Source: Lachnospiraceae bacterium (GTDB lineage Bacteria > Bacillota > Clostridia > Lachnospirales > Lachnospiraceae). Taken from it: a stretch of DNA of 64,000 nt. Where the stretch lies: the NCBI GenBank assembly GCA_028689715.1, contig JAQVCQ010000002.1:1-64000 (forward strand), read 5' to 3'. Both the position numbers and the translations under genes were made by a program. This document shows, piece after piece, positions 63,355-64,000 of the stretch; within the stretch, counting starts at the first letter, position 1, and every line of letters starts with the position of its first letter. The notes below the pieces were generated by a model. The model made no database searches and was not told where the DNA came from. It worked only from the letters and a program-made list of their open reading frames with translations.

Positions 63355-64000
63355 ATGGAAAAAACAAATTACAGAAAAAAGATTTTCAATAATAAGATTT
63401 CGCTTCTTATTGAAATTTTTCTGACCTTATGTATTGCCATTACAGGCGTGACGATGGGACTTTCAAACCTGACCCATGAGGCTGGACAGTTTTCAAAAGA
63501 ACTGGAAGCAGATTATAATATGCTTTTTGAAAGCTATATAACGACTTTTAACGTTCTGACGGGCCAGATTATCGAAAAGATTGAAGAGAATCCTTCTTTT
63601 ACCGAGATGAATGACTGGCTTCAGAGCAAAGAGGATAGTTTCAGCCAGCAGATAGGCGAAGATGTCTATGATGGCATTGCATTGACCTATAAAGGCGGCT
63701 ATGTTCATAGCTGGCACTATGGGGATTATACAGATTATGATCCAAATACACGGCCCTGGTATCAGCAGGCGCAGGAGGGAAATGGGGAAGTAGTTATTGT
63801 TGCACCCTATGTAACCTATCTGGATGCCTCTTATTTTGAGGATGATGAATATATTCTGATGACGATAGCTCAGAAATATAATGATGAAATTTCCTTTGAT
63901 TATGACATTAAGATTATGGAGATTCGAAAACTTCTCGAAAATCGTGAACTTCAGTATGATACTGCCCGGATTATGTTTTATGATGATGAAGGCTATATTT
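63355..64000 (+). CDS. Membrane sensor with Cache-like domain, cut by window end
   Basis: The frame starts MEKTNYRKKIFNNKISLLIE behind GAAAGGTGG and is open to the last base, so only the first 215 residues are seen. A membrane helix (about 14-36) precedes an extracytoplasmic Cache-type domain with YDPNTRPWYQQAQEGNGEVV and VAPYVTYLDA, typical of small-molecule sensors of kinases, cyclases and chemoreceptors. The output domain is beyond the window. It follows the hybrid kinase by 22 bases and probably belongs to the same cluster. Confidence 0.85.
   Translation, partial: MEKTNYRKKIFNNKISLLIEIFLTLCIAITGVTMGLSNLTHEAGQFSKELEADYNMLFESYITTFNVLTGQIIEKIEENPSFTEMNDWLQSKEDSFSQQIGEDVYDGIALTYKGGYVHSWHYGDYTDYDPNTRPWYQQAQEGNGEVVIVAPYVTYLDASYFEDDEYILMTIAQKYNDEISFDYDIKIMEIRKLLENRELQYDTARIMFYDDEGYI

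Noticed and set aside
1..64000. tRNA, rRNA or insertion-sequence transposase genes
   Set aside because: None recognised on either strand; the mobile-element genes present are relaxases, integrase pieces and TnpV only.

Overview
The window looks like a chromosomal segment of a Gram-positive gut Clostridium relative, most likely Lachnospiraceae. The reasons are strong AGGAGG-type ribosome binding sites, TTGACA/TATAAT promoters, TnpV and DUF5348 mobile-element proteins, a type I-C CRISPR repeat, and PAS-rich hybrid kinases. No rRNA or tRNA gene was recognised.

Bases 1-5620 are the degraded end of a mobilizable element: relaxosome protein, XRE regulator facing a HTH/excisionase-like gene across a shared operator region, truncated integrase, candidate oriT, relaxase and TnpV. 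Bases 5950-12670 hold a frameshifted 7TM sensor, a histidine kinase/response regulator pair, and a solute-binding lipoprotein next to a membrane-anchored LuxR regulator. Bases 13070-16420 encode a zinc-ribbon protein, an AIM24-like protein and two lipoproteins.

Bases 16430-21700 are a graveyard of fused gene pieces: Na/Ca antiporter tail, a 193-bp second copy of the relaxase joined to KilA-N, a headless XRE gene, an integrase-primase-VapE chimera, ParM joined to MobV, and a possible Cas7 tail. This runs into a type I-C adaptation module (cas4-cas1-cas2) with a two-repeat array and no interference genes. Directly after it, a c-di-GMP-I riboswitch and terminator precede a 1926-residue protein with transglutaminase-like, DUF4011, SF1 helicase, endonuclease-like and DUF3320 regions. 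This resembles the single-gene Hhe defence type. It is the most interesting locus here, and a GGDEF cyclase gene at 50.2 kb shows that c-di-GMP signalling is plausible in this organism.

Bases 30180-42000 carry a catalase-PerR operon, an NCS1 permease with an unexplained structured leader, a PAS sensor fused to the tail of a nucleotidyltransferase, an intact nucleotidyltransferase, a Bax-inhibitor-like membrane protein, and a PLD/DEAH/DUF3427 helicase with a Nudix hydrolase. Bases 42050-48430 form a 2-aminoethylphosphonate uptake and degradation locus (RpiR regulator, ABC transporter, phnW, phnX) in which the permease is fused in frame to the binding lipoprotein. Bases 48570-64000 hold an asparagine-synthetase-like protein without its glutaminase cysteine, a diguanylate cyclase, and a same-strand run of PAS/hybrid histidine kinases, two of them with N-terminal XRE domains. 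A Cache-type sensor runs off the end.
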